Of a DNA stretch of 64,000 nt, positions 51,560 through 60,447 are shown in pieces. This stretch comes from JACCVL01 sp963704295 (GTDB taxonomy: Bacteria; Actinomycetota; Actinomycetes; Propionibacteriales; Nocardioidaceae): the NCBI GenBank assembly GCA_963704295.1, contig OY969884.1:1612001-1676000 (forward strand), read 5' to 3'. Position 1 is the stretch's first letter, and the number at the start of each line of letters is the position of its first letter. The notes beneath the pieces were generated by a model that saw only the letters and a program-made list of their open reading frames with translations, was not told the DNA's origin and did no database searches. The position numbers were made by a program, and so were the translations under genes.

Positions 51560-52888
51560 GTGGTGCCTCAGCCGGTCGCCGGTGACCCGGACGGCGTGGC
51601 CGACGATGTCGGCCGCGCTGTCGCGGCGACGTTCCGTGAGGAGTGGGGTTACGTCCTCGCCGCAACGGCTCGAGTCACCCGCGACCTCGACCTGGCCGAG
51701 GAGTGCACCGCCGACGCGTTCGCCGTCGCGCTCGAGGCCTGGCGTCGCGACGGCATCCCGCGCTCACCCGGCGGCTGGCTCACCACCACCGCCCGGCACC
51801 GGGCGCTGGACGCCGTCCGGCGCCAGCGGGTGCTGCGCACCAAGCTGCCGTTGCTGGTGGAGCCGGTGAGCAGCGCTGGGGACGACCCGGCAGCCGGTCC
51901 GCTCGACGAGGGCAGCGAGATCCCGGACGACCGGTTGCGGCTGGTGTTCACCTGCTGCCACCCGGCATTGGCCCGCGAGGCGCAGGTGGCGCTGACGCTG
52001 CGGCTGGTCTGCGGCGTCAGCACCGCCGAGATCGCGCACGCGTTCCTGGTCAGCGAGTCCACCACGGCGGCTCGGGTGACCAGGGCGAAGAAGAAGATCG
52101 CCTCGGCTCGGATCCCCTACCGCGTGCCGTCGTCCGCCGAGCTGCCCGAGCGGTTGGACGCCGTCCTGACCGTCGTGCACCTGCTGTTCACGACCGGCCA
52201 CACGGCCGCGACCGGGGCGAGCCTGGTGCGCTCCGACCTGGTGGACAGGTCGGTCGACCTCGCCCGCACCCTCACCGCGTTGATGCCAGACGAGCGGGAG
52301 GCGCAGGGACTGCTCGCGCTGATCCTGCTCACCGACGCCCGCAGGGCCGCCCGGCAGGGGGAGGGCGGTCGGTTGATCCTGCTCGAGGACCAGGACCGTT
52401 CGCGCTGGGACGCCGACTCGATCCGCGAGGGACAGTCGCTGGTCCGGACCGCGTTGCGTGGCGGCCGGCCGGGTCGGTTCGCCCTGCAGGCCGCCATCGC
52501 CGCGGTGCACGCCGAGGCGTTCCGCTGGGCCGATACCGACTGGCGGCAGATCGTCGGCCTCTACGACCTGCTGCTCGCCGCCTGGCCGAGTCCGGTGGTC
52601 GCGCTCAACCGGGCGGTCGCCGTCGCCATGGTCGACGGGCCGGCGGCCGGGTTGGCCGAGGTGAGCCGGCTCGAGCAGGAGCCGGTTCTCACTGGCTATC
52701 GCTACCTACACTCCACCCGGGCCGAGCTGCTGCGCCGGCTCGGCCGCGACGCCGAGGCTGTCGAGGCCTACCGAGTGGCCCTCGCCGGCATCGCTGCCGG
52801 TGCGGAGCGCACCTTCCTGCTCGAGCGGCTGGCGACGCTGGGTGTCCACCCCCCGGTCCCGGACACCGGAGTGACCACCCCCGGGTAG
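51560..52888 (+). CDS. ECF sigma factor with C-terminal TPR-like domain (ECF42-like)
   Basis: The protein has 442 residues. Region sigma-2 includes REEWGYVLAATARVTRDLDLAEECTADAFAVALEAW, region sigma-4 is AREAQVALTLRLVCGVSTAEIAHAFLVSESTTAARVTRAKKKI. The C-terminal ~240 residues (DAVLTVVHLLFTTGHTA, EAQGLLALILLTDARR, VGLYDLLLAAWPSPVVALNRAVAVAMVDG, TRAELLRRLGRDAEAVEAYRVAL) are the TPR-like extension of the ECF42 group, which needs no cognate anti-sigma factor and controls DGPF genes. The start is GTG at 51560. Confidence 0.92.
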   Translation: MVPQPVAGDPDGVADDVGRAVAATFREEWGYVLAATARVTRDLDLAEECTADAFAVALEAWRRDGIPRSPGGWLTTTARHRALDAVRRQRVLRTKLPLLVEPVSSAGDDPAAGPLDEGSEIPDDRLRLVFTCCHPALAREAQVALTLRLVCGVSTAEIAHAFLVSESTTAARVTRAKKKIASARIPYRVPSSAELPERLDAVLTVVHLLFTTGHTAATGASLVRSDLVDRSVDLARTLTALMPDEREAQGLLALILLTDARRAARQGEGGRLILLEDQDRSRWDADSIREGQSLVRTALRGGRPGRFALQAAIAAVHAEAFRWADTDWRQIVGLYDLLLAAWPSPVVALNRAVAVAMVDGPAAGLAEVSRLEQEPVLTGYRYLHSTRAELLRRLGRDAEAVEAYRVALAGIAAGAERTFLLERLATLGVHPPVPDTGVTTPG

Positions 52889-52920
52889 GGTCGGCGGACC
52901 AGCTGGGAGGGGTGTGCCGA

Positions 52921-53910
52921 ATGCCGCTGCGTGCCTGGATCCCGTGCGTGCTGGTCCTCCCGGCGCTGGCCGCGCCGCACGGACCGACTGCCCCGGACCC
53001 CGTGTCGGCCGCGCCGCAGCAGGCGGAGACCGGGCGGCAGCACACGCTCTCGGTGGCCGTCATCGGCGACACGCCGTACGGCGACGAGCAGACCGCGGCG
53101 TTTCCCCGACTGGTGGCAGACATCAACGACGCGCCCGCGCCCGATCTGGTGCTGCACGCCGGTGACGTCAAGAGTGGCTCGACGCCGTGCGCCGGTGGCT
53201 GGCTCGACCACATGCGGGCAGCGGATTCCAGCTTCGACGACCCGCTGGTCTACGTCCCCGGTGACAACGAGTGGACCGACTGCCATCAACCGGAGGCCGG
53301 TCGATACGCCCCGCTCGACCGGCTCGCGGCGTTGCGCGAGCGGCTGTACCCGATCGCCGGGCGGACCCTCGGTGAGCGCCCGATGACGGTGCAGTCCCAG
53401 GCCCAGGACGCCGCTCCGCGGTACTGGGAGTACGTCGAGAACGTGCGCTTCCGCCGGGCGTCGGTCGTCTTCGCGACGCTGCACGTCGTCGGGAGCCGGA
53501 ACGACCTGCAGCCGTGGTCCGGTCTCCCCGCGGGTGACCGGCCAGTCCAGCGGGAGGCGGAGTTCGAGAGCCGGCGGGCGGCCAACCTCGCGTGGATCGA
53601 CGCCGCGTTCCGTCGAGCCACCCGGGGCGATGCCGCCGGAGTGCTGCTGCTGCAGCACGCCGAGCCGGTTCCCGAGCGCGGCTACCGCGCCGAGCGCCGC
53701 TCGATCAAGCAGCACGCGCGGGACTTCGGCCGGCCGGTGCTGCTGGTGCACGGCGACGAGCACGCGTTCGAGGCGGAGCGGGGCTATGCAGGGGTCGAGA
53801 ACCTGACCCGGTTGGAGACCTACGGCGCCGACGTCGACCACTGGATCGCGCTGCGGGTGGATCCGACGTCCAACACGGTCTTCCGGTGGGATCCCCGTAC
53901 GGTCAACTGA
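52921..53910 (+). CDS. Secreted metallophosphoesterase-like protein
   Basis: The protein has 329 residues with a short signal region (WIPCVLVLPALAAPHG). VAVIGDTPYGDEQ, LVLHAGDVKSG, VYVPGDNEWTDC and LLVHGDEHAFE give the metal-ligand pattern of calcineurin-like phosphoesterases, with GDEHAF replacing the usual GHxH. This form matches a group of secreted bacterial phosphoesterases with unknown substrate. TAGGGT just before (around 52886) may be its own -10. ATG at 52921 is preceded by GGGAGGGG. Confidence 0.8.
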   Translation: MPLRAWIPCVLVLPALAAPHGPTAPDPVSAAPQQAETGRQHTLSVAVIGDTPYGDEQTAAFPRLVADINDAPAPDLVLHAGDVKSGSTPCAGGWLDHMRAADSSFDDPLVYVPGDNEWTDCHQPEAGRYAPLDRLAALRERLYPIAGRTLGERPMTVQSQAQDAAPRYWEYVENVRFRRASVVFATLHVVGSRNDLQPWSGLPAGDRPVQREAEFESRRAANLAWIDAAFRRATRGDAAGVLLLQHAEPVPERGYRAERRSIKQHARDFGRPVLLVHGDEHAFEAERGYAGVENLTRLETYGADVDHWIALRVDPTSNTVFRWDPRTVN

Positions 53911-53925
53911 CCGCTGTCTGCGGGG

Positions 53926-54147
53926 TCAGCGTGTCGCTGGCGGGTCGTCGTAGCGCCGTTCTTCGACCGTGGTGTGCCGACGGTTGCGGGCCTGGGTCTG
54001 CACCAGCGACAAAACGATGGCGAGGATGCCGCCGAGGATGAGGATCCAGCCGAGTACGTACTCCTCGACACCCGCGACGTCGAAGTCCAACGCGAACGCG
54101 AAGATGGCGCCGAGGACGATGAGGATGACGCCTACGCCGATGCCCAT
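53926..54147 (-). CDS. DUF6458-like small membrane protein
   Basis: The protein has 73 residues: MGIGVGVILIVLGAIFAFALDFDVAG is the first helix, VEEYVLGWILILGGILAIVLSLV the second, followed by a charged tail (RNRRHTTVEERRYDD). It matches a small two-helix actinobacterial membrane family of unknown function. ATG at 54147 has CGGAG upstream; the frame extends to 54231 without similarity. Confidence 0.82.
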   Translation of the reverse strand: MGIGVGVILIVLGAIFAFALDFDVAGVEEYVLGWILILGGILAIVLSLVQTQARNRRHTTVEERRYDDPPATR

Positions 54148-54241
54148 GGCCGCTCCGTTCGTCGTCGCCACGGGGTTCGCGGCGCTGCGGAGACCGTAGC
54201 GGCAGGGCTGGCGTGGCCCGGCCACGTGCACCGGCGTGGCG

Positions 54242-56104
54242 TCAGAAGGCGTCGTCGGCCAGGTCCATCAACGACAGATCGGTCGCCTCGGCGATCGACC
54301 GCTCGGCGGTCAGCCGGGGGAGCACCGTCCGGGCGAAGAACGACGCCGCGGCGATCTTGCCCTCGTAGAACGTCCGGTCGCGCCCGACGGCGCCCAGGTC
54401 GAGCTTCTGCAGCGCGACCTCCGCCTGCCGGAGCAGCAGCCAGCCACAGACCACGTCGCCCAGGGCCATCAGCAGCCGCGTGGTGTTCAGGCCAACCTTG
54501 TAGACGTTGTGCTCGTTCCCGCCCTCGGACCGTGGATCGGCCTCCATCAGCTGTCCGACCATCGCGCCGACGATGCCCTGAGCATCGTCCAGCGCGCGGG
54601 CGAGGTGAGCGCGCTCCTCCTTCAGCCGTCCGTTGCCCGCCTCGGACTGCACGAACTGCCGGACCTCGTCCGTGAGGTGCCCGAACGCTCGCGCCTGGTC
54701 CCGGACGATCTTGCGGAAGAACAGGTCCATCCCCTGGATGGCGGTGGTGCCCTCGTACAACGTGTCGATCTTTGCGTCGCGGACATACTGCTCGACCGGG
54801 TAGTCCTGCAGGAAGCCGGAGCCGCCGAAGGTCTGCAGCGACTCGGTCCCCAACAACACCCAGGAGCGTTCCGAGCCGTAGCCCTTGACGATCGGAAGAA
54901 GGAGGTCGTTCACTCGCTCGGCCAGCTCGTCGCGGTCGCCGGTGTGCTCGGCCAGCACGACCCGGTCCTGCCAGGTGGCGGTGTAGAGCACGAGCGCTCG
55001 AAGCGCCTCCGCGTGCGCCTTCTGCGTCATCAGGGAGCGCCGCACGTCGGGGTGGCTGAGGATCGGTACCCGCGGCGCGGCCTTGTCCGATGCACGGGTC
55101 AGGTCCGTGCCCTGGACGCGGGACCTGGCGTACTCGAGCGCGTTCAGATACCCGGTCGACAAGGTGGCGATTGCCTTGGTCCCCACCATCATCCGTGCGC
55201 TCTCGATCACCTGGAACATCTGCGCGATGCCGTCGTGCACCTCGCCGAGCAGCCAGCCGCGGGCGGGTGCGTCGTCGCCGAACGTCACCTCGCAGGTGGT
55301 GGACACCTTGATGCCCATCTTGTTCTCGACTCCCGTGACGAAGACCCCGTTGCGTTCGCCGGTCAGCTCGCCCGTGTCCAGGTCGAAGTGGTGCTTGGGA
55401 ACGATGAACAGTGAGAGCCCCTTGGTCCCGGGCCCACCGGCGCCGTCGACGCCGACCGGCCGGGCGAGGACGAGATGGATGATGTTCTCGCTCAGGTCGT
55501 GCTCGCCCGAGGTGATGAAGCGCTTGACGCCCTCGAGGTGCCAGCTGCCGTCTGGCTGCCGCCTCGCCCGGGTACGGCCGGCGCCGACGTCGGATCCGGC
55601 GTCCGGCTCGGTGAGCACCATGGTCGAGCCCCACTGGCGCTCAACCATGTGTGCCGCGATCCGCTTGTCCCGCTGGTTCCCGTTGCGATGAACCACGCTG
55701 GCGAAGTGCGGACCGGCGGCGTACATCCAGACCGCCGGGTTGGCCCCCAGCACCAGTTCGGCCACCGACCACACGACGGAGGGCGGTGCGGGCTGACCAC
55801 CGAGCTCGGCAGGGACCTGCAACCGGAACCACTCGGCATCCATCCACGCCCGGTAGCTGCGCCGAAACGCCTCCGGGAGCCGGACGGTGCGCTCCACCGG
55901 GTCGTAGACCGGCGGCTCCCGATCGGCGACCTCGAACGAGGCCGCCAGCTCCCGGCCGGCCAGCCGGTCCACCTCGGCGAGGATCGACCGGGTCGTCTCG
56001 CCGTCCAGGTCGGCGAACGGGCCGGTGCCGAGCACCCGGTCGCGGTCGAACACCTCGAACAGGTTGAACTCGATGTCGCGGATGTTGGACCGGTAGTGGC
56101 TCAT
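54242..56104 (-). CDS. Acyl-CoA dehydrogenase, FadE5/DmdC-like long form
   Basis: The protein has 620 residues, longer than the classical ~380 of the family. The FAD-contact region STMVLTEPDAGSDVGAG, EGVKRFITSGEHDL and KMGIKVSTTCEV are typical, and the catalytic Glu lies in IDTLYEGTTAIQGMDL. The long N- and C-terminal helical extensions (YRSNIRDIEFNLFEV; LARALDDAQGIVGAMVGQLMEAD) place it in the FadE5/DmdC class, which acts on short to long acyl-CoAs or related thioesters. It is divergent from the TauE-type gene, and palindromic sites lie in the shared region. Confidence 0.92.
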   Translation of the reverse strand: MSHYRSNIRDIEFNLFEVFDRDRVLGTGPFADLDGETTRSILAEVDRLAGRELAASFEVADREPPVYDPVERTVRLPEAFRRSYRAWMDAEWFRLQVPAELGGQPAPPSVVWSVAELVLGANPAVWMYAAGPHFASVVHRNGNQRDKRIAAHMVERQWGSTMVLTEPDAGSDVGAGRTRARRQPDGSWHLEGVKRFITSGEHDLSENIIHLVLARPVGVDGAGGPGTKGLSLFIVPKHHFDLDTGELTGERNGVFVTGVENKMGIKVSTTCEVTFGDDAPARGWLLGEVHDGIAQMFQVIESARMMVGTKAIATLSTGYLNALEYARSRVQGTDLTRASDKAAPRVPILSHPDVRRSLMTQKAHAEALRALVLYTATWQDRVVLAEHTGDRDELAERVNDLLLPIVKGYGSERSWVLLGTESLQTFGGSGFLQDYPVEQYVRDAKIDTLYEGTTAIQGMDLFFRKIVRDQARAFGHLTDEVRQFVQSEAGNGRLKEERAHLARALDDAQGIVGAMVGQLMEADPRSEGGNEHNVYKVGLNTTRLLMALGDVVCGWLLLRQAEVALQKLDLGAVGRDRTFYEGKIAAASFFARTVLPRLTAERSIAEATDLSLMDLADDAF

Positions 56105-56146
56105 CGGCCATCCCTCGTGCCGGGCCGCGGCACCTCCCGCGGCTGG

Positions 56147-56160
56147 TTACTGACCAGTAA
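56147..56160. promoter_or_regulatory. Palindrome near acyl-CoA dehydrogenase promoter
   Basis: TTACTG, AC, CAGTAA is a perfect inverted repeat 43 bp upstream of the acyl-CoA dehydrogenase start; a larger imperfect pair, GTTACT and AGTAAC, overlaps it. The size and position fit a TetR-family operator such as those controlling fatty-acid genes. Confidence 0.5.
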
Positions 56161-56234
56161 GTAACAAGAGTATGGGCAGGTCGAGGGAGCGGCGCAACCA
56201 GTTCGAGGCAATCGGCGAGTCGCTGGCGAAAATT

Positions 56235-56252
56235 TAGTAAATCGACTTACTA
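56235..56252. promoter_or_regulatory. Palindrome in tauE promoter, candidate Rrf2 site
   Basis: TAGTAA, ATCGAC, TTACTA is a perfect repeat in an AT-rich patch (AATTTAGTAAATCGACTTAC), directly before and overlapping the likely -10 TATACA (56251-56256). It is 35 bp upstream of the TauE start. AT-rich palindromes are typical Rrf2/CymR operators, and an Rrf2 gene follows the tauE gene. Confidence 0.5.
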
Positions 56253-56286
56253 TACAAAGCCGATCCCTATCGACACTGGAGCCGGA

Positions 56287-57183
56287 ATGAGAAGCCTGAT
56301 CGTCCTCGCCGCCGTCGGCCTGGTCGCCCAACTGATCGACGGGTCGCTCGGCATGGCCTATGGGGTGACCTCCTCCTCGCTGCTGCTCGCCACCGGGATC
56401 GCGCCCGCCGCCGCATCGGCGGCGGTGCACTTCTCCGAGATCGGCACGACGTTGGTGTCCGGTTTCTCGCACTGGAAGCTGGGGAACGTCGACTGGCGCA
56501 CCGTCGGCATCCTCGCGCTGCCCGGTGGCATCGGCGCCTTCGTCGGCGCCACGGTCTTGTCCGGGCTCGACGGCGCGGCTGCCAAGCCGTGGGTCGCCGG
56601 GCTGCTGCTCGGGCTCGGGGTCTACGTCCTGCACCGCTTCCTTGTGCTCGGTGGCCGCCGTCCACAGTTCAAGCCTCGCCCGTCCGCTCGGTTCCTCGTG
56701 CCGCTTGGCACGGTGGGCGGGGCGATGGACGCGCTCGGCGGCGGCGGGTGGGGTCCCGTGGGCACCACCGCGCTGCTGTCATCCGGACGCCTCGAGCCGC
56801 GCAAGGTGATCGGCTCGATCGACACGTCCGAGTTCGTGGTGGCCGTTGGTGGCTCGCTCGGCTTCCTGCTGGCGCTGGGCAGCGGGGGCATCCGCTGGGA
56901 CATCGCTCTCGCCCTGCTCACCGGAGGCGTGTTGGCCGCTCCGCTGGCCGCCTGGCTCGTCCGCCGGCTGCCGGCGCGGATCCTGGGCGTGGCGGCCGGC
57001 GGGATCATCGTGCTCACCAACGTGAAGACGATCGCGGAGGCGCTGGGAGCCGGCGGGTCCACCAGCCTGATCGTGTTGGCCGGATGGGCGCTGATCTGGC
57101 TGCAGCTGCTGGTCGTCGCCGTTCGCGCCGAGCGCCGGTCGCGCGCCCTCGCGGACGTCGAGCTGCTCGCGCCCGCGGGCTGA
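56287..57183 (+). CDS. TauE/SafE family sulfite/organosulfonate exporter
   Basis: The protein has 298 residues with about eight membrane helices. LIDGSLGMAYGVTSSSLLLATGIAPAAASAAVHFSEIGTTLVSGFSHWKLGNVD and a second GALGGGGWGPVGTTALLSSG repeat are the TauE/SafE signature. It probably exports sulfite or a related sulfur anion. GGAG stands before the ATG at 56287. The downstream Rrf2 gene is likely its regulator. Confidence 0.9.
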   Translation: MRSLIVLAAVGLVAQLIDGSLGMAYGVTSSSLLLATGIAPAAASAAVHFSEIGTTLVSGFSHWKLGNVDWRTVGILALPGGIGAFVGATVLSGLDGAAAKPWVAGLLLGLGVYVLHRFLVLGGRRPQFKPRPSARFLVPLGTVGGAMDALGGGGWGPVGTTALLSSGRLEPRKVIGSIDTSEFVVAVGGSLGFLLALGSGGIRWDIALALLTGGVLAAPLAAWLVRRLPARILGVAAGGIIVLTNVKTIAEALGAGGSTSLIVLAGWALIWLQLLVVAVRAERRSRALADVELLAPAG

Positions 57184-57235
57184 CGGTGCCGTCCGGTTCC
57201 ACCGCACCGCATGGTCGGTCTGACAGACTTGCCCG

Positions 57236-57694
57236 ATGCGCGTCTCCGCCAAGTCGGACTATGCGCTTCGGGCGCTGATCGAGATCGCCCGCCGGGTGGA
57301 CGAGGCCCCGGTCTCCGCTGAGGAGATCGGCCGACTACAGGAGATTCCGCGCGGGTTCCTGCAGGGCATCCTCGCCGACCTCCGCCGGGCCGGCGTCGTG
57401 CAGAGTCAGCGAGGCCAGTCCGGCGGCTGGCGGTTGGATCAGCCGGCTGCCGAGGTCAGCGTGGCGGACGTGATCCGGGCGGTCGACGGGCCGCTGGTCA
57501 ACGTCGCCGGCCTGCGTCCTGAGGCGGTGCGCTACAACGCGTCCGCGGATCGGCTTCGCCAGGTGTGGGTGGCGGCCCGCAGCAGTCTGCGCGCAGTCTT
57601 CGAGACCGTCACGATCCGAGACCTGGCCGAGGGTCGGCTGCCGGCCGAGGTGGAGCGGCTCACCCAGGCCGACGACGCCTGGGCGCCGCACTGA
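57236..57694 (+). CDS. Rrf2 family transcription regulator without cysteines
   Basis: The protein has 152 residues. MRVSAKSDYALRALIEIARR, VSAEEIGRLQEIPRGFLQGILADLRRAGVVQSQRGQSGGWRL is the classic Rrf2 winged helix, followed by the dimerisation helix (LRQVWVAARSSLRAVFETVTIRDLA). There is no Cys at all, so it cannot hold an iron-sulfur cluster and is closer to CymR-type regulators. It follows the sulfite exporter, which suggests control of sulfur metabolism. Confidence 0.92.
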   Translation: MRVSAKSDYALRALIEIARRVDEAPVSAEEIGRLQEIPRGFLQGILADLRRAGVVQSQRGQSGGWRLDQPAAEVSVADVIRAVDGPLVNVAGLRPEAVRYNASADRLRQVWVAARSSLRAVFETVTIRDLAEGRLPAEVERLTQADDAWAPH

Positions 57695-57860
57695 CGCCCA
57701 CCTCGTGGGCGGGACGCTGATCCGGGGACGGGCGATGAGGCATTCCCGTCGCCCGGACGACGGGCATGCGTCATCGTCAGCCGCGGCGTGGGGACCGGGT
57801 TGGCCGGTCCCACCGGTCGCACGGACGACCCTGCCGGCTTGCATAGCGGGGACGTCCACG

Positions 57861-57872
57861 TAGCGTCGGCAC
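57861..57872 (+). promoter_or_regulatory. Leaderless-type -10 element (TAGCGT) of SRPBCC gene
   Basis: TAGCGT at 57861-57866, 6 nt, then ATG at 57873. No ribosome binding site precedes the start. Confidence 0.5.
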
Positions 57873-58319
57873 ATGCCCACCATCGACCGCACCGTCACCA
57901 CGACCGCCGATCCCCAGGCGGTCTGGGACTACATGTCTGACTTCACCAACACCGACGAGTGGGACCCCGGCACCGTCCGGACCGTCCGGATCGCGGGCAC
58001 CGGAGGCGTCGGCACGACCTACGAGAACACGTCACGCTTCGCCGGCCGGGAGGTGCAGGTGATCTACACCGTCGTCGAGTCCCACTCGCCCACGGTGCTC
58101 CAGCTGCGTGGTGAGAACGACAGCGTGACGCTGACCGACACCATGACCTTCACCCCGATGGGCAGCGGCACCAAGCTGCGCTACCACGCCCAGTTCGACT
58201 TCAAGGGGGTCCTCGGCCGGGTCCAGCCGCTCTTCTCGCTCCCGCTGCTCAATCTGCCGTTCAAGCGGCTCGGCGACGAGGCGGAGCGGGAGATAAAGCG
58301 GGTCCTGGACCGGCTCTGA
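57873..58319 (+). CDS. SRPBCC (polyketide cyclase-like) family protein
   Basis: The protein has 148 residues. DRTVTTTADPQAVWDYMSDFTNTDEWDPGTV is the opening strand-helix of the START/Bet v1 fold, and the C-terminal helix KRLGDEAEREIKRVLDRL closes the cavity. It probably binds a hydrophobic ligand; no catalytic residue can be named. The mRNA looks leaderless. A strong hairpin follows the stop. Confidence 0.82.
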   Translation: MPTIDRTVTTTADPQAVWDYMSDFTNTDEWDPGTVRTVRIAGTGGVGTTYENTSRFAGREVQVIYTVVESHSPTVLQLRGENDSVTLTDTMTFTPMGSGTKLRYHAQFDFKGVLGRVQPLFSLPLLNLPFKRLGDEAEREIKRVLDRL

Positions 58320-58327
58320 GCCAACCA

Positions 58328-58363
58328 CCGAGAGCCGGGAACCTGACGGTTCCCGGCCCTCGG
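58328..58363. terminator. Bidirectional hairpin terminator
   Basis: CCGAGAGCCGGGAACC, loop TGAC, GGTTCCCGGCCCTCGG: a 16-bp stem with one mismatch between the convergent SRPBCC gene and the first protease. The stem core GCCGGGAACC recurs after the second protease. Confidence 0.75.
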
Positions 58364-58385
58364 TCTGGCATACCCGCTCAGCGGG

Positions 58386-60311
58386 TCAGCAGTCCTGCAC
58401 CGCGTCGACGTGGAAGCCCTGGTCCACCACGGCCGGGTCGGTGATCAGCCGGACCGAGCCGACCTGAGTGCTGATGCACGGTGACGTCTGACCCAGCGGG
58501 TGCGGGCCGTCGTACCGTGCGAGCTCCTTGCCGTTGCCGTCGTAGACGATGACGTAGTCGTAGCCGGCCTCGGTCTCGAGCTGGTCGAAGTGGAACGCGA
58601 ACCCGGCGGTGCCGTTGTCGAACGTCCAGGTGCAGTCGCCGTTGTTGCCGTACGGGTGCGGTGACTCGAACGGGATGGAAGCGGTCGGGTCACCGACGCA
58701 CGGCGGCGGCGGCGGGACAGCCGGAGTGCAGCCACCGCGCACGCCGACGGCGGCCCAGGCCTTGTTGATCGCCTTCCGGCTGCCACCGGCGACCGCCAGT
58801 GTCGCGGCGCGGGCGTCGCAGAAGTTGGCGTACTCGGTCAGGCTGGTGAAGCCCTGGTAGAAGATCTGCTCCGCCCGGTCGAGCCCGATCGCGGGAACGC
58901 GCACACCGCAGTCGACGGCGTGCAGATGGCCACCGGAGCCGGTGCTGTCGCAGCCTGCGTTGGTGCCGCCGTTGACCGCCAGGTAGTAGGCGTGGTTCGG
59001 GATCCCGCTGTTGGTGTGCACCCCGCCGTTGTCGCTGGTGCCGGTGTAGCGCTCGGAGTAGTGGTCCGGATCGCCGTCGTCCCTCGGGTCGCCCATGTTG
59101 CGGAAACCGGCGGTGGTGCCGCCGTACGGCGGCCCGGCCGGGATGACGTCCTCGCCGATCAGCCAGTCCGGCTCGGCGGCCGGGTCGAGGTTGCGCTGCT
59201 CGGCGTAGAACTCGACCGTGTTTCCCATCATGTCGCTGAACGCCTCGTTCAGCGCGCCTGACTCGTTCTCGTAGATCAGGCCGGAGGTGAACTCCGTGAC
59301 GCCGTGGGTGAGCTCGTGGCCGACGACGTCCAGCCCGCCGGACAGCGGCTTGCACGCGGCGCCGTCGCCGTCGCCGTAGGTCATCTGCTCGCCGTTCCAG
59401 AACGCGTTGCAGTAGCCGACGTCGTAGTGCACGGTCGAGATGATCGGCATGCCGGCGTCGTCGATGCTGTTGCGGCCGAAGATGTCGGCGTAGAAGTCGT
59501 CGACCAGGTTGCCGTAGTAGTGCGCGTCCACCCCAGCGGGCTGGCTCGGGCTGGTGTTGCCCGGCAGTTGGAGATCCCACTCGTCGTCGGAGTCGGTCAT
59601 CATCACGCCGGGGTGCGTCGTGGTGTTCTGCGCGTCGTAGGTCTCCTGACGGCGGTCACTCGACACCAGCCGCCACGAGTCGCCCAGGCGAGTGGTGTCG
59701 ATGGTCTTGCGGTCACCCTTCAGACCGACGCCTTCACCCTCGGCGATGGCGTCGTAGGTCTTGTCGATCTTGCCGGAGCTGGCGTCGATCCACTGCACCC
59801 AGCGGTGTGCGAAGCGGCGGGTCTCCACCTCGTAGTACAGCCGCCCGTCGCGCGGGTCGAGCTTCAGCGTCGCCGAGCGCTCACCCGCGTCGCCCACCGT
59901 CCGGGCGGCCTTCTGCCGGACGTCGGTGGCGCTCAGCCGCACCGTGTTGCGTGGCTGGAGGAACGGGAAGTGCGCACCGATGACCGCGGTGGTCGCGCCG
60001 GTCCGGTCGCGAAGGACGGTGATCTGTCCGCCGAGCACCTCGGCGCCGGCCACGACCTGCTGGTAGCGGGTCTGCGTGGTTCCGTCGGAGTAGGTCGAGC
60101 TCCACTCCCGACGGACGTCTCTTGGGATGCGGTAGTCCACGGCGGCCGCCCCCCGCAGGGTGAACGAGCCGTCCGGGGCAGCCTGGTCGCCGGTCACGGC
60201 GACGGGAGAGGCAGTTGGTGCCGAGGTGGCCGCGTCGGCGGCGCTGGTGGTGGGAAGCAGAACGGCTGTCACCGCGGTGGCGGAGATGAGAGCCAGGGTC
60301 GTGCGTGCCAT
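58386..60311 (-). CDS. Secreted thermolysin-like (M4) metalloprotease
   Basis: The pre-proprotein has 641 residues. The signal peptide (LALISATAVTAVLLPTTSA) precedes a propeptide with an FTP domain (QTRYQQVVAGAEVLGGQITVLRD) and a PepSY-like segment. In the catalytic domain the zinc site is HELTH at 332-336 with Glu356 in ALNEAFSD; His in DNGGVHTNSGIPNH is the transition-state His. The C-terminus has a CUB-like domain (DCTWTFDNGTAGFAFHFDQLETEAGYDYVIVYD) for substrate contact. The ATG at 60311 has GAGGAG upstream. A near copy, broken, lies just downstream on the map. Confidence 0.93.
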   Translation of the reverse strand: MARTTLALISATAVTAVLLPTTSAADAATSAPTASPVAVTGDQAAPDGSFTLRGAAAVDYRIPRDVRREWSSTYSDGTTQTRYQQVVAGAEVLGGQITVLRDRTGATTAVIGAHFPFLQPRNTVRLSATDVRQKAARTVGDAGERSATLKLDPRDGRLYYEVETRRFAHRWVQWIDASSGKIDKTYDAIAEGEGVGLKGDRKTIDTTRLGDSWRLVSSDRRQETYDAQNTTTHPGVMMTDSDDEWDLQLPGNTSPSQPAGVDAHYYGNLVDDFYADIFGRNSIDDAGMPIISTVHYDVGYCNAFWNGEQMTYGDGDGAACKPLSGGLDVVGHELTHGVTEFTSGLIYENESGALNEAFSDMMGNTVEFYAEQRNLDPAAEPDWLIGEDVIPAGPPYGGTTAGFRNMGDPRDDGDPDHYSERYTGTSDNGGVHTNSGIPNHAYYLAVNGGTNAGCDSTGSGGHLHAVDCGVRVPAIGLDRAEQIFYQGFTSLTEYANFCDARAATLAVAGGSRKAINKAWAAVGVRGGCTPAVPPPPPCVGDPTASIPFESPHPYGNNGDCTWTFDNGTAGFAFHFDQLETEAGYDYVIVYDGNGKELARYDGPHPLGQTSPCISTQVGSVRLITDPAVVDQGFHVDAVQDC

Positions 60312-60447
60312 GCAGGAACTCCTCAGGCGGAAGACGTGGCGGCAGCGCGCAGGGGTGCCTGCCACGAACCGCCGGAGCACGCGGGAGGGTACCCAGGAAT
60401 AAATCGCACGAAACATGGACAAACAGCAGCGGGTGGGCGGGAGACGC

